Positions 8,818-18,462 are shown, counted from the stretch's first letter. The stretch: DNA of 64,000 bases from Planctomycetota bacterium (GCA_003388505.1 QQVO01000046.1:18601-82600); one strand, 5' to 3'. Numbers and translations: made by a program. Notes: generated by a model not told the origin, from the letters alone.

Positions 8818-9390
8818 GTGGCTCAAGACGCAACAGAATCGGCGAGCGACTCGGCGGTGGGACAGGCGGCGCCTCCTCCCACGGAGGAATTCGTGCAACT
8901 GTTCACAGCCAATCAGCGACGGCTTTACCTGTTCATTTTGCCGCAGGTGGCGACCACTCAGGACGCGGACGAGGTGTTGCAGGAGACGAACCTGGTTATC
9001 TGGAACAAGTATCAACAGTTTAGCGTAGGAACCAATTTCTTCGCGTGGGCGGCGCAGATTGCCACTTACGAAGTCCTCAAGCACCGCCAGCGCCGTTATC
9101 GCGAAAAACTGCAATTCAACGACGAATTCGTCAACCTGGTGGCCGCCGAAGCTGCCGAACGGGGAGACGAGTTGGAACAACGCCGGCGGGCGCTGCAGCA
9201 CTGTCTGTCGCGGCTGCGGGCGAAAGACCGAAAACTGATTCAGATGCGTTATCGACCGGGTGAATCCGGGAAAGCACTGGCGGCCGAACTGGGCCGTCCT
9301 GCGAACTCGGTCTACCAGTCGCTGGGCCGCATTCGTCGCAGCCTGCTGGAATGCATCAACCGCCGTCTTGCCGCAGAGGCAGGAGCATGA
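8818..9390 (+). CDS. ECF-type RNA polymerase sigma factor
   Basis: The product is 190 aa from the GTG at 8818, with AAGG about ten bases upstream. An in-frame TTG at 8752 is possible but would start inside the repeat element. Sigma-70 region 2 is clear (EEFVQLFTANQRRLYLFIL, DADEVLQETNLVIWNKYQQF, FFAWAAQIATYEVLKHRQR). Region 4 follows (CLSRLRAKDRKLIQMRYRPGES, GRPANSVYQSLGRIRRSLLECI). It belongs to the planctomycete/verrucomicrobial ECF group. Its TGA overlaps the ATG of the next gene (ATGA), implying translational coupling to its likely anti-sigma partner. Confidence 0.92.
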   Translation: MAQDATESASDSAVGQAAPPPTEEFVQLFTANQRRLYLFILPQVATTQDADEVLQETNLVIWNKYQQFSVGTNFFAWAAQIATYEVLKHRQRRYREKLQFNDEFVNLVAAEAAERGDELEQRRRALQHCLSRLRAKDRKLIQMRYRPGESGKALAAELGRPANSVYQSLGRIRRSLLECINRRLAAEAGA

Positions 9391-11492
9391 ACACATCCAC
9401 CGCCGCAGAACTGACGGAACTGCTGGAAGCGTTGTGCGAGGATCGCATGACGGCGCAGCAGCACGCGCGGCTGGAGGAGGCGGTCGTCAAGGATCCGCAG
9501 GCGCGTCGGATGTATCTGGATTACATCGACCTGCACGGCATGCTGCACTGGGATGCAGCCGCCAACCCGGACGTCATGAGCGCCGTGGCGGCGACTGCGT
9601 CTCCGTCGGCCGCGCTCGAGACAGCGGCGGTCTCTCGCCGGAGCCGGCTGCTCTGGGCGGGCGGAGGATTCGCCGCCGCCGCCGTACTTGTCGCTCTGTT
9701 TCTGCTCTCGCGGCCGACGGTCGGTCCCGACCATGCTCCGCAGAACTCCATCATCACCGAGACCGAAGAAAACGGACGGCCAGCCGGCCCCGAATCCAAC
9801 GCCATTCACGAACCGGTTGTCATCGGGGAAGTGCGGGAACCGGCGCCGAATGGGGTTCCCGAGGAAGCCATTGCAGACATCGAGCCCGGAGGGATTCGGA
9901 ACGACATCGCCGCCGACAGTTCGGCGTCGCGACTGGGAATTGTCGCCGTGATCGACGAACAGATCGCTGCGTCCTGGGAAGAAGCCGGAATCCAACCCTC
10001 TGAAACGGCGGACGACGCCGAATGGATCCGGCGGATTTACCTCGACCTGGCCGGCCATATTCCACCACCGGAAACGGTGGTCGCGTTTCTCGATGACGAT
10101 GAGGCCGACAAGCGGCAGCGATTGATCGACGACCTGCTCAGTCACGCCGACACATCGCGGCATTTCGCGACCGTGTGGACCAACCTGCTGATCGGCCGGC
10201 GGACCAGTGCCGAGATTGACCGCGAAGGATTGCACCGGTTTCTGGAACGGCAGTTCCGGGTCAATGACCCCTGGAACGAAACAGTCGCTGAACTGGTTGC
10301 GGCCGAGGGATCGAGCACCGAAAACGGCGCGGCCAACTTTCTGCTCGCTCACATGAACAACCAGGCCGTTCCAGCGACGGCAGTGACCGCCCGCTGTTTT
10401 CTCGGCATGCAGGTGCAGTGCACGCAGTGCCACAAGCATCCGTTTTACCAGGAATGGGGGCAGGAACAGTTCTGGGAGTTCAACAGCTTCTTCCAGCAGA
10501 CGCAGGTCGTCCGGCATACGGTCGAAGACCCCGAAACGGGGGCGCAGCAGTTCTCCCACCTCGAACTCGTTTCGCAGGACGTCGGAGGGCCGACATGGTA
10601 CGAGACCCGCGCCGGCGAGATGAAAGTGGCGTACCCGCGGTTTAACGGCGTGGACGTCGATTTCGAACCGGAGACGAACCGCCGCCGCGAACTGGCGAAA
10701 CTGCTCGCCTCCGGCGACAACCCTCAACTGGCGCGGGCGTTTGTGAACCGCATGTGGGCTCACTTCTTCGGGTACGGGTTCACCAATCCCGTCGACGACA
10801 TGGGACCGCATAACGAGCCGAGTCATCCGGAACTGCTCGAGCGTCTCTCGGACGAATTCGTGAAGAGCGGCTACGATGTGAAGCAGCTCTGCCGCGTCAT
10901 CTGCAGTTCGCGCCCCTATCAACTGAGCAGCCGGATTGCGGAAGAGAACAGCGTCGACAACCCGTCGCTCGGCGATCCCCCCTACTTCAGCCGGATGTAC
11001 GTCAAGCCTCTCACGGCGGAGCAGGTCTTCGATTCCCTGCTGGTCGCGACGCAGGCGGACCGGGCCGAGCGGTATTTTACCGGCGAAGCAGACGAGCGAC
11101 GCCAGGCCTGGCTGGCCCAGTTCTTTACGGCCGAGCAGACCGAAGAGAATTGCGAGTCGTCGACCTTCGACGGCGCCGTGCCGCAGGCGTTGACGCTGAT
11201 GAACGGCGAACTGGTGCAGCAGGCCGTGAGCGGCGCGCCGGGAACCCGTCTGGGAGAGGTTCTCGCCCGGCCGATTGACGAAAAAGAGAAGATTCGCGCC
11301 CTCTCGCTGGCCGCATTGTCGCGGTATCCGACCGCCGGCGAAATGCAGGCGATTCGCGAACTGCTCCGGAGAATCGTCCGCTCGCAGACACTCGCAGGGA
11401 ACGGCGTCGATTCCCGCACGGCCGTCAACGACGCCCTCCGCGATGTCTTCTGGGCCTATCTCAACTCCAGTGAGTTCGTTGTGAATCACTGA
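9387..11492 (+). CDS. Transmembrane anti-sigma fused to DUF1549/DUF1553
   Basis: The product is 701 aa, starting at the ATG that overlaps the sigma gene stop. Residues 1-60 resemble the anti-sigma/FecR-like N-terminus of planctomycetes (ELLEALCEDRMTAQQHARLEE, then RRMYLDYIDLHGMLHW). A single membrane segment follows at about 87-108. Residues about 185-701 form DUF1549 and DUF1553, with CTQCH at 345-349, RAFVNRMWAHFFGYGF and the C-terminal NSSEFVVNH. The exported part is a clear paralogue of the 5593-7248 protein. The likely role is a membrane anti-sigma factor whose outside domain is a haem-motif protein, so that the external state controls the sigma factor. This role is inferred from architecture. 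Confidence 0.88.
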   Translation: MNTSTAAELTELLEALCEDRMTAQQHARLEEAVVKDPQARRMYLDYIDLHGMLHWDAAANPDVMSAVAATASPSAALETAAVSRRSRLLWAGGGFAAAAVLVALFLLSRPTVGPDHAPQNSIITETEENGRPAGPESNAIHEPVVIGEVREPAPNGVPEEAIADIEPGGIRNDIAADSSASRLGIVAVIDEQIAASWEEAGIQPSETADDAEWIRRIYLDLAGHIPPPETVVAFLDDDEADKRQRLIDDLLSHADTSRHFATVWTNLLIGRRTSAEIDREGLHRFLERQFRVNDPWNETVAELVAAEGSSTENGAANFLLAHMNNQAVPATAVTARCFLGMQVQCTQCHKHPFYQEWGQEQFWEFNSFFQQTQVVRHTVEDPETGAQQFSHLELVSQDVGGPTWYETRAGEMKVAYPRFNGVDVDFEPETNRRRELAKLLASGDNPQLARAFVNRMWAHFFGYGFTNPVDDMGPHNEPSHPELLERLSDEFVKSGYDVKQLCRVICSSRPYQLSSRIAEENSVDNPSLGDPPYFSRMYVKPLTAEQVFDSLLVATQADRAERYFTGEADERRQAWLAQFFTAEQTEENCESSTFDGAVPQALTLMNGELVQQAVSGAPGTRLGEVLARPIDEKEKIRALSLAALSRYPTAGEMQAIRELLRRIVRSQTLAGNGVDSRTAVNDALRDVFWAYLNSSEFVVNH

Positions 11493-11658
11493 CGCGCAGG
11501 CGGGCCCCTGTGCGGACGAGGGGTTCCCTGCGATCTGCTGTTGCCAATTCGCTGCGTTGGCGGGTACGGTCTTCAGTCCGACCGAAATCGTGGCCGCGCG
11601 AGAGGCGGGACATCACGCACGGACGCAGACCGCTGTTTCATCCGGGAGGGAACCGCCA

Positions 11659-12633
11659 ATGCAGGTGTTCAGAAGTTATCGAAGGGTGCGCCGCTCTGTC
11701 TGGATGATTCGCACAGCGGTCGCCGCGCTGCTGCTCGCGCTGCCAGGCGCCGCAACTGCGGCAGATGCCTTTCCCAAACCCGACGCCGAGCGGGCATTCA
11801 GCTATTTGAAGCAAATCTGTGAGATCGGACCGCGGATCAGCGGGACGGAGGGGATGATCCGCCAGCGGGAACTCTTGCAGAAACACTTTGCTGAACTCGG
11901 CGCGGAGGTCGGTCTTCAGGAGTTTGACGTTTCGCATCCCGAAACCGGAGCGCCGGTGCGGATGGCGAACCTCATTGTCACCTGGCATCCGGAAGCGAAG
12001 CAGCGGGTGCTGCTCTGCTGCCATTACGATACGCGGCCGTTTCCCGACCAGGATCCACTACCGGCGAATCGCACGAAGCCCTTCATCGGCGCGAACGACG
12101 GCGCCAGCGGCGTGGCCCTCTACATGGAACTTGCCCACCATCTCCCGAAGATTCAGCCGACCTACGGGGTCGACTTCGTCTTTTTCGACGGCGAAGAACT
12201 CGTCTACGACAATTCGCGGGACAAGTATTTTCTCGGTTCGGAGCATTTCGCGACCGAGTACCGTGACAACCCTCCGGAGCACACCTACGTTTGCGGTGTG
12301 CTGGTGGACATGGTGGCCGACCGCGACTTCCGCGTGTTCTACGAGAAGAACAGCCTGCGCTATGCGCCCGAAGTGACGCGCAGCGTGTGGCGGACGGCGG
12401 CGCGGCTGCGGGTGCGGAGCTTCGTCGCCCGCCGCAAGCACGAGGTTCGAGACGATCACCTGCCGCTCAATCGGATCGCGAAGATCCCGACCACCGACAT
12501 CATCGACTTCGACTTCCCGTACTGGCACACGCGGAATGACATTCCCGCGGCCTGTTCGCCCAAGCCGCTGGGCGAAGTCGCCCGCGTGCTGCTCACCTGG
12601 CTGACTGAAGTCCCTGCGGCGGAAGATCTGTAA
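11659..12633 (+). CDS. Secreted M28-family peptidase/glutaminyl cyclase-like
   Basis: The product is 324 aa from the ATG at 11659, with a strong GGGAGGG upstream; a longer frame lacks support. A signal peptide ends near ALPGAATAA. The body has the M28 zinc-site pattern: CCHYDTRP (His122), GANDGASG (Asp147), FFDGEEL (Glu179-180), VDMVADRD and PYWHTRND near the C-terminus. Membership of the glutaminyl-peptide cyclotransferase-like branch is suggested by FIGANDGASG and the length, but aminopeptidase activity is equally possible. It probably acts outside the cytoplasm. Confidence 0.88.
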   Translation: MQVFRSYRRVRRSVWMIRTAVAALLLALPGAATAADAFPKPDAERAFSYLKQICEIGPRISGTEGMIRQRELLQKHFAELGAEVGLQEFDVSHPETGAPVRMANLIVTWHPEAKQRVLLCCHYDTRPFPDQDPLPANRTKPFIGANDGASGVALYMELAHHLPKIQPTYGVDFVFFDGEELVYDNSRDKYFLGSEHFATEYRDNPPEHTYVCGVLVDMVADRDFRVFYEKNSLRYAPEVTRSVWRTAARLRVRSFVARRKHEVRDDHLPLNRIAKIPTTDIIDFDFPYWHTRNDIPAACSPKPLGEVARVLLTWLTEVPAAEDL

Positions 12634-12645
12634 GGCGCGAAGCGC

Positions 12646-14511
12646 TCACTCGACTGTCACGCTCTTCGCCAGGTTCCGCGGCCGGTCGACGTTGCACCCG
12701 CGGAGCAGCGCGATGTGGTAAGCCAGCATCTGCAGCGGAATCGACGTCACAATCGGCTGCAGGTACTCGTCGACTTCCGGGACGTAAATCACGTCGTCGG
12801 CCACGTCGGCCACTTCCCGATCACCCTCGCAGGCGATCGCGATCACCGGCCCCTTGCGGGCTTTGACCTCTTCCATGTTGCTGATCACCTTGGGATAGAT
12901 TCCGCACCTGGGCACGACGAACACGCTCGGCGTCCGTTCGTCAATCAGCGCGATGGGGCCGTGCTTCATTTCCGCCGCCGGGTAACCCTCGGCGTGGACG
13001 TAGCTGATTTCCTTGAGTTTCAGCGCGCCTTCCAGAGCCACCGGGAAGTTGTACAGCCGGCCGAGGTAGAGGAAGTTGTCCATGCCCAGGTAGCGGGAGG
13101 CGATTTCCTGAACGGCGTCGTGGCACTCGAGCGTTCTGGCGACGACTTCGGGCAGCGCCTTCAGGTTGTTGATCATCCGCTTGCCGGCCTGGTAGGAGAG
13201 ATGCCTCATCCGGCCGAAGTACAGTGCGAGAAGCGTCAACACGGTGACCTGAGAGGTGAACGCCTTCGTGCTGGCGACGCCGATTTCGGGGCCGGCGTGC
13301 AGGTAAACGCCGCCGTCGGCCTCACGGGCGATCGTCGATCCGACCACGTTGCAGATGGCGAGTGACGGCATTCCCTTTCTCTGGCATTCGCGCATCGCCG
13401 CCAGCGTGTCGGCCGTCTCACCGCTCTGAGTGATGGCGAACACCATCGTCTTGTCGGTCAGTGGAGGGTTGCGGTACCGCAGTTCGCTGGCGTACTCGAC
13501 TTCGACCGGAACACGGGCGAACTCCTCAATCAGATACTCGCCGACCAGCGCGGCGTGCCAGCTTGTGCCGCAGGCGGTGAGCACGATCCGGTCGATGTGC
13601 CGAAGCTGCTGTGCGGTGAGATTCAGGCCGCCGAACTTGGCGGTCGCTTCGTCCTCTTCAAACCGTCCCCGCATGGCGTTTTCGATCGTTTGCGGCTGCT
13701 CGAAGATTTCCTTGAGCATGTAATGCTCGAAATCGCCCTTGTCGATGTCGGCCGAGACCTGGTCGAGCGTCTGCACCGAGGGGGAGAGACGTCCCGAGTC
13801 GCGATGCCGGAGGTCGAGCCGGTCGGCCGTCAGGATGGCGATCTCGTGATCGGCCAGATAGACGACCTGTTCGGTGTATCCCAGAAGCGGACTCGGATCG
13901 CTGGCGACGAAATGTTCGCCCGGGCCGACCCCCACCACCAGGGGACTGCCGTTGCGGGCGGCCAGAATCAGGTCCGGCCTGGCGCGAAACAGCACGGCCA
14001 GGCCGTAGGTGCCTTTGAGTTTGCGGAGCGACACTTCGACCGCTTTCAGCAGCGTGTCCTCGCTTTCCGGTTCTCCGCCCAGTTTGATCTGCTCATCGAG
14101 ATGGTGCGCGATCAGGTGGGCGATGACCTCGGTGTCGGTCTCCGTCCGGAAGACGTACCCCAGCGCCTGCAATTGGCCGCGAAGGGAGGCGTAGTTCTCG
14201 ATGACTCCGTTGTGAACGAGAACGACCTCGCCGTTGCCCCCGGTGTGAGGGTGCGCGTTTTCGTCCGTCGCCTTGCCATGAGTGGCCCAGCGGGTGTGGC
14301 CGATGCCGACCGTTCCCTCAACGGGGTCTCGGTCGATTGCCTCGGAGAGTTCGCAGACGCGCCCGGCCCGCTTGCGCAGGCTGATGGCTCCATTGGCGTC
14401 AAAGGTGGCGACGCCGGCGGAATCGTAGCCGCGGTACTCCAGACGGTTCAGTCCCTCGATCAGAAAATCGCTGACATTGCGATGGCCGATATAACCGACA
14501 ATACCGCACAT
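12646..14511 (-). CDS. glmS: Glutamine-fructose-6-phosphate aminotransferase
   Basis: The 621-aa cytoplasmic enzyme makes glucosamine-6-phosphate from fructose-6-phosphate and glutamine, the first step to UDP-GlcNAc. The N-terminal class II amidotransferase domain begins MCGIVGYIGHRN, with catalytic Cys2, GHTRWATHGKATDENAHPH and the NGVIENY segment. Two SIS domains follow (LTACGTSWHAALVGEYLIE, ITQSGETADTLAAM, GPEIGVASTKAFTSQ). The C-terminus ends RPRNLAKSVTVE as expected. It is slightly longer than the usual ~609 aa. It is convergent with the M28 gene, 12 bp apart. No upstream ribozyme-like structure was recognised. Confidence 0.97.
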   Translation of the reverse strand: MCGIVGYIGHRNVSDFLIEGLNRLEYRGYDSAGVATFDANGAISLRKRAGRVCELSEAIDRDPVEGTVGIGHTRWATHGKATDENAHPHTGGNGEVVLVHNGVIENYASLRGQLQALGYVFRTETDTEVIAHLIAHHLDEQIKLGGEPESEDTLLKAVEVSLRKLKGTYGLAVLFRARPDLILAARNGSPLVVGVGPGEHFVASDPSPLLGYTEQVVYLADHEIAILTADRLDLRHRDSGRLSPSVQTLDQVSADIDKGDFEHYMLKEIFEQPQTIENAMRGRFEEDEATAKFGGLNLTAQQLRHIDRIVLTACGTSWHAALVGEYLIEEFARVPVEVEYASELRYRNPPLTDKTMVFAITQSGETADTLAAMRECQRKGMPSLAICNVVGSTIAREADGGVYLHAGPEIGVASTKAFTSQVTVLTLLALYFGRMRHLSYQAGKRMINNLKALPEVVARTLECHDAVQEIASRYLGMDNFLYLGRLYNFPVALEGALKLKEISYVHAEGYPAAEMKHGPIALIDERTPSVFVVPRCGIYPKVISNMEEVKARKGPVIAIACEGDREVADVADDVIYVPEVDEYLQPIVTSIPLQMLAYHIALLRGCNVDRPRNLAKSVTVE

Positions 14512-14833
14512 GGAATCAGATCCTGATGTTCAGTCGGGAAACGCGCCGCGGCGAGCGGAAACGGCGGATGAGGCAGGTCTGTCGCGTGTCAGACCGCACG
14601 TCAGGTGGGTTCGTTCAACCATATCTCACGCATTCAGCGGCCGCTGCCGATTCACTGAAACCTGCGCCGGTGAGAACGGGTTGTGTTCTTGTTGTTCCGG
14701 ATGAAGCCGAACAGCGCCCGCCCGTCTTCGTCTCGGCGAAAGGGGCGGGAATGTAGGTCAGTTTCCGCCGGCGGGTCAACGTGAGCTTGCCCGGCCTGCT
14801 GTTCCCAAAGCGGACAGAATTGAGGCGCAACCG
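14512..14833. other. Divergent intergenic region, glmS / esterase
   Basis: This 322-bp gap must contain the promoters of both divergent genes. I see no gene, repeat or clear hairpin in it. The bases next to glmS include AGGAT eight bases before its ATG. Confidence 0.45.
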
Positions 14834-15775
14834 ATGAACTGGTCAGTCGTTACAGCGACCTTCCTGGCCCTGTCACAGGGGGAATTGCCGTCGGGGACCA
14901 GTTGGCAATCGGTCTCTGTGGAGACTGAGGAGAGACGCTATCTGGTTCACGTTCCGCAGGAGAATCCGGCGAATGGTCCGCGACCGGTGATCCTCTGTTT
15001 CCATGGCGGCGGATCGAATCCCGAGCAGATGATGAATTACTGCGGCCTGAACGAGAAAGCCGACGAATCCGGGTTCCTCGTGGTGTATCCCGAGGGATCA
15101 GGCCGACTGGAAGCGATTCGCACATGGAACGCCGGCAACTGCTGCGGTTACGCACAGAGACAACGGGTGGACGACGTGCAGTTCGTGCGCGCCGTTCTGG
15201 ACGACCTGCAGCGTCGTGCGCAGATCGATCCTGATCGCGTCTTCGCCACCGGGATTTCCAACGGCGCCATGATTTCCTACCGCCTGGCTGCGGAGCTGAG
15301 CGACCGGATCGCCGCCATTGCGCCAATCGCCGGGCCGATGGGATTTGAGGACTGTTCGCCCGAGCATCCCGTCTCAATCATCCACTTCCACGGTACCGAC
15401 GACGAGTTCGCGGCGTTTGAAGGAGGCTCCGGCAAGAGGTCGGTTTCGCGGACCGACTTTTTCTCAGTGCGGCATACGATCGACGCCTGGGTTGAAGCGA
15501 ACGGCTGTGATGCCGAGCCTGTCGTCACCGACCTGCCCGACACGGCCGACGACGAGACGACCGTGCGCAGGGAAGTCTACAGCAGCGAGCGCACCGGCGC
15601 AGAGGTTGTGCTGTATGTGATTGAAGGGGGCGGCCACACCTGGCCCGGCCGCGTCCCCCGCGCGTCGCGTTTCCTTGGTCCGTCGACCCGCGACATCTCG
15701 GCCAACGACCTGATGTGGGAGTTCTTCCAGCGACACCCTCGTCGATCGGGATCCGGCGCAAAGCCGCCGGAGTGA
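14834..15775 (+). CDS. Secreted PHB-depolymerase/feruloyl-esterase-like hydrolase
   Basis: The product is 313 aa. It is an alpha/beta hydrolase of the LpqC/esterase-depolymerase family: oxyanion region VILCFHGGGSNPEQM, nucleophile motif GISNGAMISY (Ser about residue 143), acid region FHGTDDEFAAFEG and the catalytic His in VIEGGGHTWPG. A Cys pair in NAGNCCGYAQ is typical of this family. The short N-terminus (VVTATFLALSQGELPSG) may be a signal peptide. A TGAGG lies eight bases before the ATG. Members cleave esters of polyhydroxybutyrate or plant-wall phenolics; which applies here cannot be told. Confidence 0.85.
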   Translation: MNWSVVTATFLALSQGELPSGTSWQSVSVETEERRYLVHVPQENPANGPRPVILCFHGGGSNPEQMMNYCGLNEKADESGFLVVYPEGSGRLEAIRTWNAGNCCGYAQRQRVDDVQFVRAVLDDLQRRAQIDPDRVFATGISNGAMISYRLAAELSDRIAAIAPIAGPMGFEDCSPEHPVSIIHFHGTDDEFAAFEGGSGKRSVSRTDFFSVRHTIDAWVEANGCDAEPVVTDLPDTADDETTVRREVYSSERTGAEVVLYVIEGGGHTWPGRVPRASRFLGPSTRDISANDLMWEFFQRHPRRSGSGAKPPE

Positions 15776-15790
15776 CGCGCGGTGGCCCGG

Positions 15791-16963
15791 CTATTCGATC
15801 GGGCGCAAACCGGCCTCGCGCAGGTCGTCTCGCATTCTCGGGAGCAGGATCGGTCCGGCGGAACCGGTTTCCGACACCGTTGAATCAGCCTGTTCGTCCG
15901 GCATCTTGCGGTCATCGTCGGACCGATCTGTCGCCGGGGACGCCCACTCGTGTTGCACTTGAATGATCTGGTTGTGCTTCGGACGTTGGTTTCCTTCGTC
16001 CGGGGGAAGCCACTTTGATTCCGCCAGATCCGTATTCCAGCCGTCAGGTTTTGCACCGCCCCGCCGTTCTGCCGGCGTCCAGATGTCGACAGACATGTCG
16101 GCTCGATGTGGGGCTCCCGCAATCTGGGGAGCGGGTTCGCGTGGAACTCGAGACCGATACGTGATCGATTGGCCCGAGCCGAGAGGCGCGCTGTGCGACG
16201 CGTAGACTTGTTTCGCCTGCGTCAGCGACTCCATCAGGCTGATCCGGCGATTGTGGTCCAGCGGGTGACGCGCCTGGTTCGCTGATGATCGGTTGCCGCC
16301 GCCCAGCCAGGCGCTCCGGACGACCTCCGGATCGTAACCCGCCTGCACAAGCATCGAAAGCGCAAGTGAATCGGCCTCTTCTTCCTCGTGGCGCGAGTAC
16401 ACTGTGGGACGCCCTGCGGATGCGTTCGCCTGAGTTCCAGTGCCGTCTGACCCCTCTCCCGAGGCCGCAGGCTCTCCGGCCCCGTTGATCGGCGCAGTGT
16501 GCGAAATCGGATGCCCGGCGAGCATGTGTCCCATTTCGTGAGCCATCGCGGCGGCAAGCTGCGCTTCGCTCCGGCACGCGGCCAGCATGCCGTCGGAAAC
16601 GACGACCTTTCCTCCCGGATAGGCCGACACCCGGACCTCGGGATCGAGCACCAGGACGAACTCCCACGGGAGTTCTTTCCGCCCCGACGCAGCAGCCAGA
16701 CGTTCGCCGACTTCCGCGACGATCGTCGTCCCTGCGGTGTCCTCAGCCGGCGGATAGAGGGACAGGTGATGGTGATAGGCGCGGCTTCCCAGCAATGTCC
16801 GGCGTGCCGGCGATGGAGATTCCGGCCGCATCACGAGCGTCGAGACTGAACTGCAACCGGCAATTCCTGCCGATAGAATCACTGCCAGCAGTGCGAGCCG
16901 GGGGCTGGGATCCTTGCGGACCAGTTTCCGAAAACGATGAGGCAGGGAGTGATTGAACGACAT
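15791..16963 (-). CDS. Lipoprotein M48-type metallopeptidase
   Basis: The product is 390 aa from the ATG at 16963. The N-terminus carries a lipoprotein signal with lipobox AGIAGC, placing the modified Cys at about 37. The zinc motif HEMGH (142-146) sits in AAAMAHEMGHMLAGH, with a third ligand candidate in RHEEEEADSLALSML. These are M48 (BepA/YfgC-like) features. The C-terminal ~170 residues are Pro/Arg-rich, contain no recognised domain and look disordered. The expected location is an outer or periplasm-facing membrane with a role in envelope-protein quality control, by analogy. Confidence 0.85.
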   Translation of the reverse strand: MSFNHSLPHRFRKLVRKDPSPRLALLAVILSAGIAGCSSVSTLVMRPESPSPARRTLLGSRAYHHHLSLYPPAEDTAGTTIVAEVGERLAAASGRKELPWEFVLVLDPEVRVSAYPGGKVVVSDGMLAACRSEAQLAAAMAHEMGHMLAGHPISHTAPINGAGEPAASGEGSDGTGTQANASAGRPTVYSRHEEEEADSLALSMLVQAGYDPEVVRSAWLGGGNRSSANQARHPLDHNRRISLMESLTQAKQVYASHSAPLGSGQSITYRSRVPREPAPQIAGAPHRADMSVDIWTPAERRGGAKPDGWNTDLAESKWLPPDEGNQRPKHNQIIQVQHEWASPATDRSDDDRKMPDEQADSTVSETGSAGPILLPRMRDDLREAGLRPIE

Positions 16964-17329
16964 CGGTGTCGCCCTGTCGAAGCTGGGAAGTGAGAAAACG
17001 CGGCGAATGTGCAGCGAAACGACGTTGCGACCGTCGAAACGGTCGGGCCGCCGGTTGCCGCACAGATTGAAATTGAAAAAAGTGAGAGGAGGGGCCAAGG
17101 ACGTTAGTGGAAGGCCGATCGACGAACAAGCCCTTTCTTTCTCCGGATCACAGCGTGAATCGCTCGCTGCACAGCCCTCCGTAGCCGACGGCGAAGCCGG
17201 TCCCTTGAAGCGGACGCGCTCTCGCCCAACAATAAGGAAACGCCGATTCGTTGCGCCTTGCCTGCCATCGACGGCGTTTCTCAGCAAGCTCTGCCCGAAT
17301 TTTCACCCTCTGAATCATCGAGGATTCCC
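16964..17329. other. Divergent intergenic region, M48 gene / di-haem peroxidase
   Basis: This 366-bp region separates divergent genes. An open frame extends through its right part but lacks domain signal, and the peroxidase signal peptide begins only at 17330. No repeats or terminators were seen. Confidence 0.45.
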
Positions 17330-18349
17330 ATGCGACCCCCCAGGATTTCTCTCAGCGCCCTCCTTTGCTCAGGCCTGACGTTCGCGTTGCTGGGAGCAGC
17401 CGCGTCTCTCGCGGAGGACGACGTGCCCCTCGGTCTCAAGCCGGTCAAGCATCCCAAGGACAATCCGCCGAGCGAAGCCAAAATCGCGTTGGGAAAGCAG
17501 CTCTACTTCGACCCGAGGCTCTCCGTCGACAAGTCGATCTCCTGCGCGTCGTGTCACGATCCGACGAAGGGGTGGAGCAACGGTGAACAGTTCGCGACAG
17601 GAGTCAACGCACAGTTGGGTGGCCGCAATTCGCCAACCGTGCTCAACTCGGCGTACAACCGGTTCCAGTTCTGGGACGGCCGCGCTCCAAGTCTGGAGCA
17701 CCAGGCGGTCGGTCCGATTCAGAACCCGATCGAAATGGCCATGACGATCGACGACGTGGTCGACCGGTTGAATGAGATCGACGGATATCGCGAGCAGTTC
17801 CAGGAGGTCTTCGGAACCGATGTCACCGAAGAGGGCATCGGCAAGGCGATTGCGGCGTACGAGCGGACAATCCTCACCGGCAACGCACCGTACGATCGTT
17901 ACAAGGCCGGCGACGAATCGGCTCTCTCCGAATCAGCCGATCGAGGTCGTGAATTGTTCTTTGGAAAGGCCCACTGCAGCGCCTGCCACGTCGGGCCGAA
18001 CTTCACGGACAACGCATTCCACAACATCGGGGTGGGCATGGACGCCGACGAACCCGATCTCGGCCGCTATGTGGTCAGTGGACTGGAGGGCGACAAGGGC
18101 GCCTTCAAGACGCCGACCCTGCGCGAGATCGCCCGCACGGCGCCTTACATGCACGACGGCAGCATGAAAACGCTCGAGGAAGTCGTCGAGCACTACAACA
18201 AGGGAGGCGTCAAGAACCCCTACCTGGATGAGGAAATCTTCGAACTGAATCTCACCGAACAGGAGAAAGCCGACCTGGTCACCTTTCTGAAAGAAGGCCT
18301 CAGCGGCGATGACTACCCGCAGCATGAGCCACCGGAGTTGCCGGAGTGA
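17330..18349 (+). CDS. Di-haem cytochrome c peroxidase/MauG family
   Basis: The product is 339 aa from the ATG at 17330, with a signal peptide ending near ASLAED. Two haem-c motifs are visible: CASCH (72-76) and CSACH (216-220). Family motifs include LGKQLYFDPRLS, GRNSPTVLNSAYN, FWDGRAPSLEHQA, FKTPTLREIARTAPYMHDGS and the C-terminal TEQEKADLVTFLK. It should reduce hydrogen peroxide or oxidise a partner in the periplasm using electrons from cytochromes. It stands alone, with divergent M48 gene upstream and a short gap downstream. Confidence 0.92.
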   Translation: MRPPRISLSALLCSGLTFALLGAAASLAEDDVPLGLKPVKHPKDNPPSEAKIALGKQLYFDPRLSVDKSISCASCHDPTKGWSNGEQFATGVNAQLGGRNSPTVLNSAYNRFQFWDGRAPSLEHQAVGPIQNPIEMAMTIDDVVDRLNEIDGYREQFQEVFGTDVTEEGIGKAIAAYERTILTGNAPYDRYKAGDESALSESADRGRELFFGKAHCSACHVGPNFTDNAFHNIGVGMDADEPDLGRYVVSGLEGDKGAFKTPTLREIARTAPYMHDGSMKTLEEVVEHYNKGGVKNPYLDEEIFELNLTEQEKADLVTFLKEGLSGDDYPQHEPPELPE

Positions 18350-18425
18350 GGCTGTTCCCTGGTCGAATCGACCACGCAGTGGGCGGATGAGGCGGGTCGA
18401 TGCGGATTTGAAGCGTCCGTTTCGG

Positions 18426-18462
18426 TGGACCACGAAGTCACGAAGGCCACGAAGGGGGTTGA
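18426..18462. repeat. CACGAAGGCCACGAAG-type dispersed repeat
   Basis: The tract CCACGAAGTCACGAAGG and its continuation repeats a short CACGAAG unit. Related tracts occur at 61200-61235 and, as CACGGAGG, at 54392-54420. All are intergenic. They look like one family of dispersed non-coding repeats. Confidence 0.55.

Noticed and set aside
9312..11489. Long open frame (725 codons) on the strand opposite the anti-sigma/DUF1549 fusion
   Set aside because: It mirrors the real gene in high-G+C DNA, has no domains or signal, and its codons are antisense to strongly conserved motifs.
12646..14560. glmS ribozyme or similar leader
   Set aside because: The leader of glmS (14512-14560) shows no recognisable ribozyme core, and the ribozyme is typical of Firmicutes.
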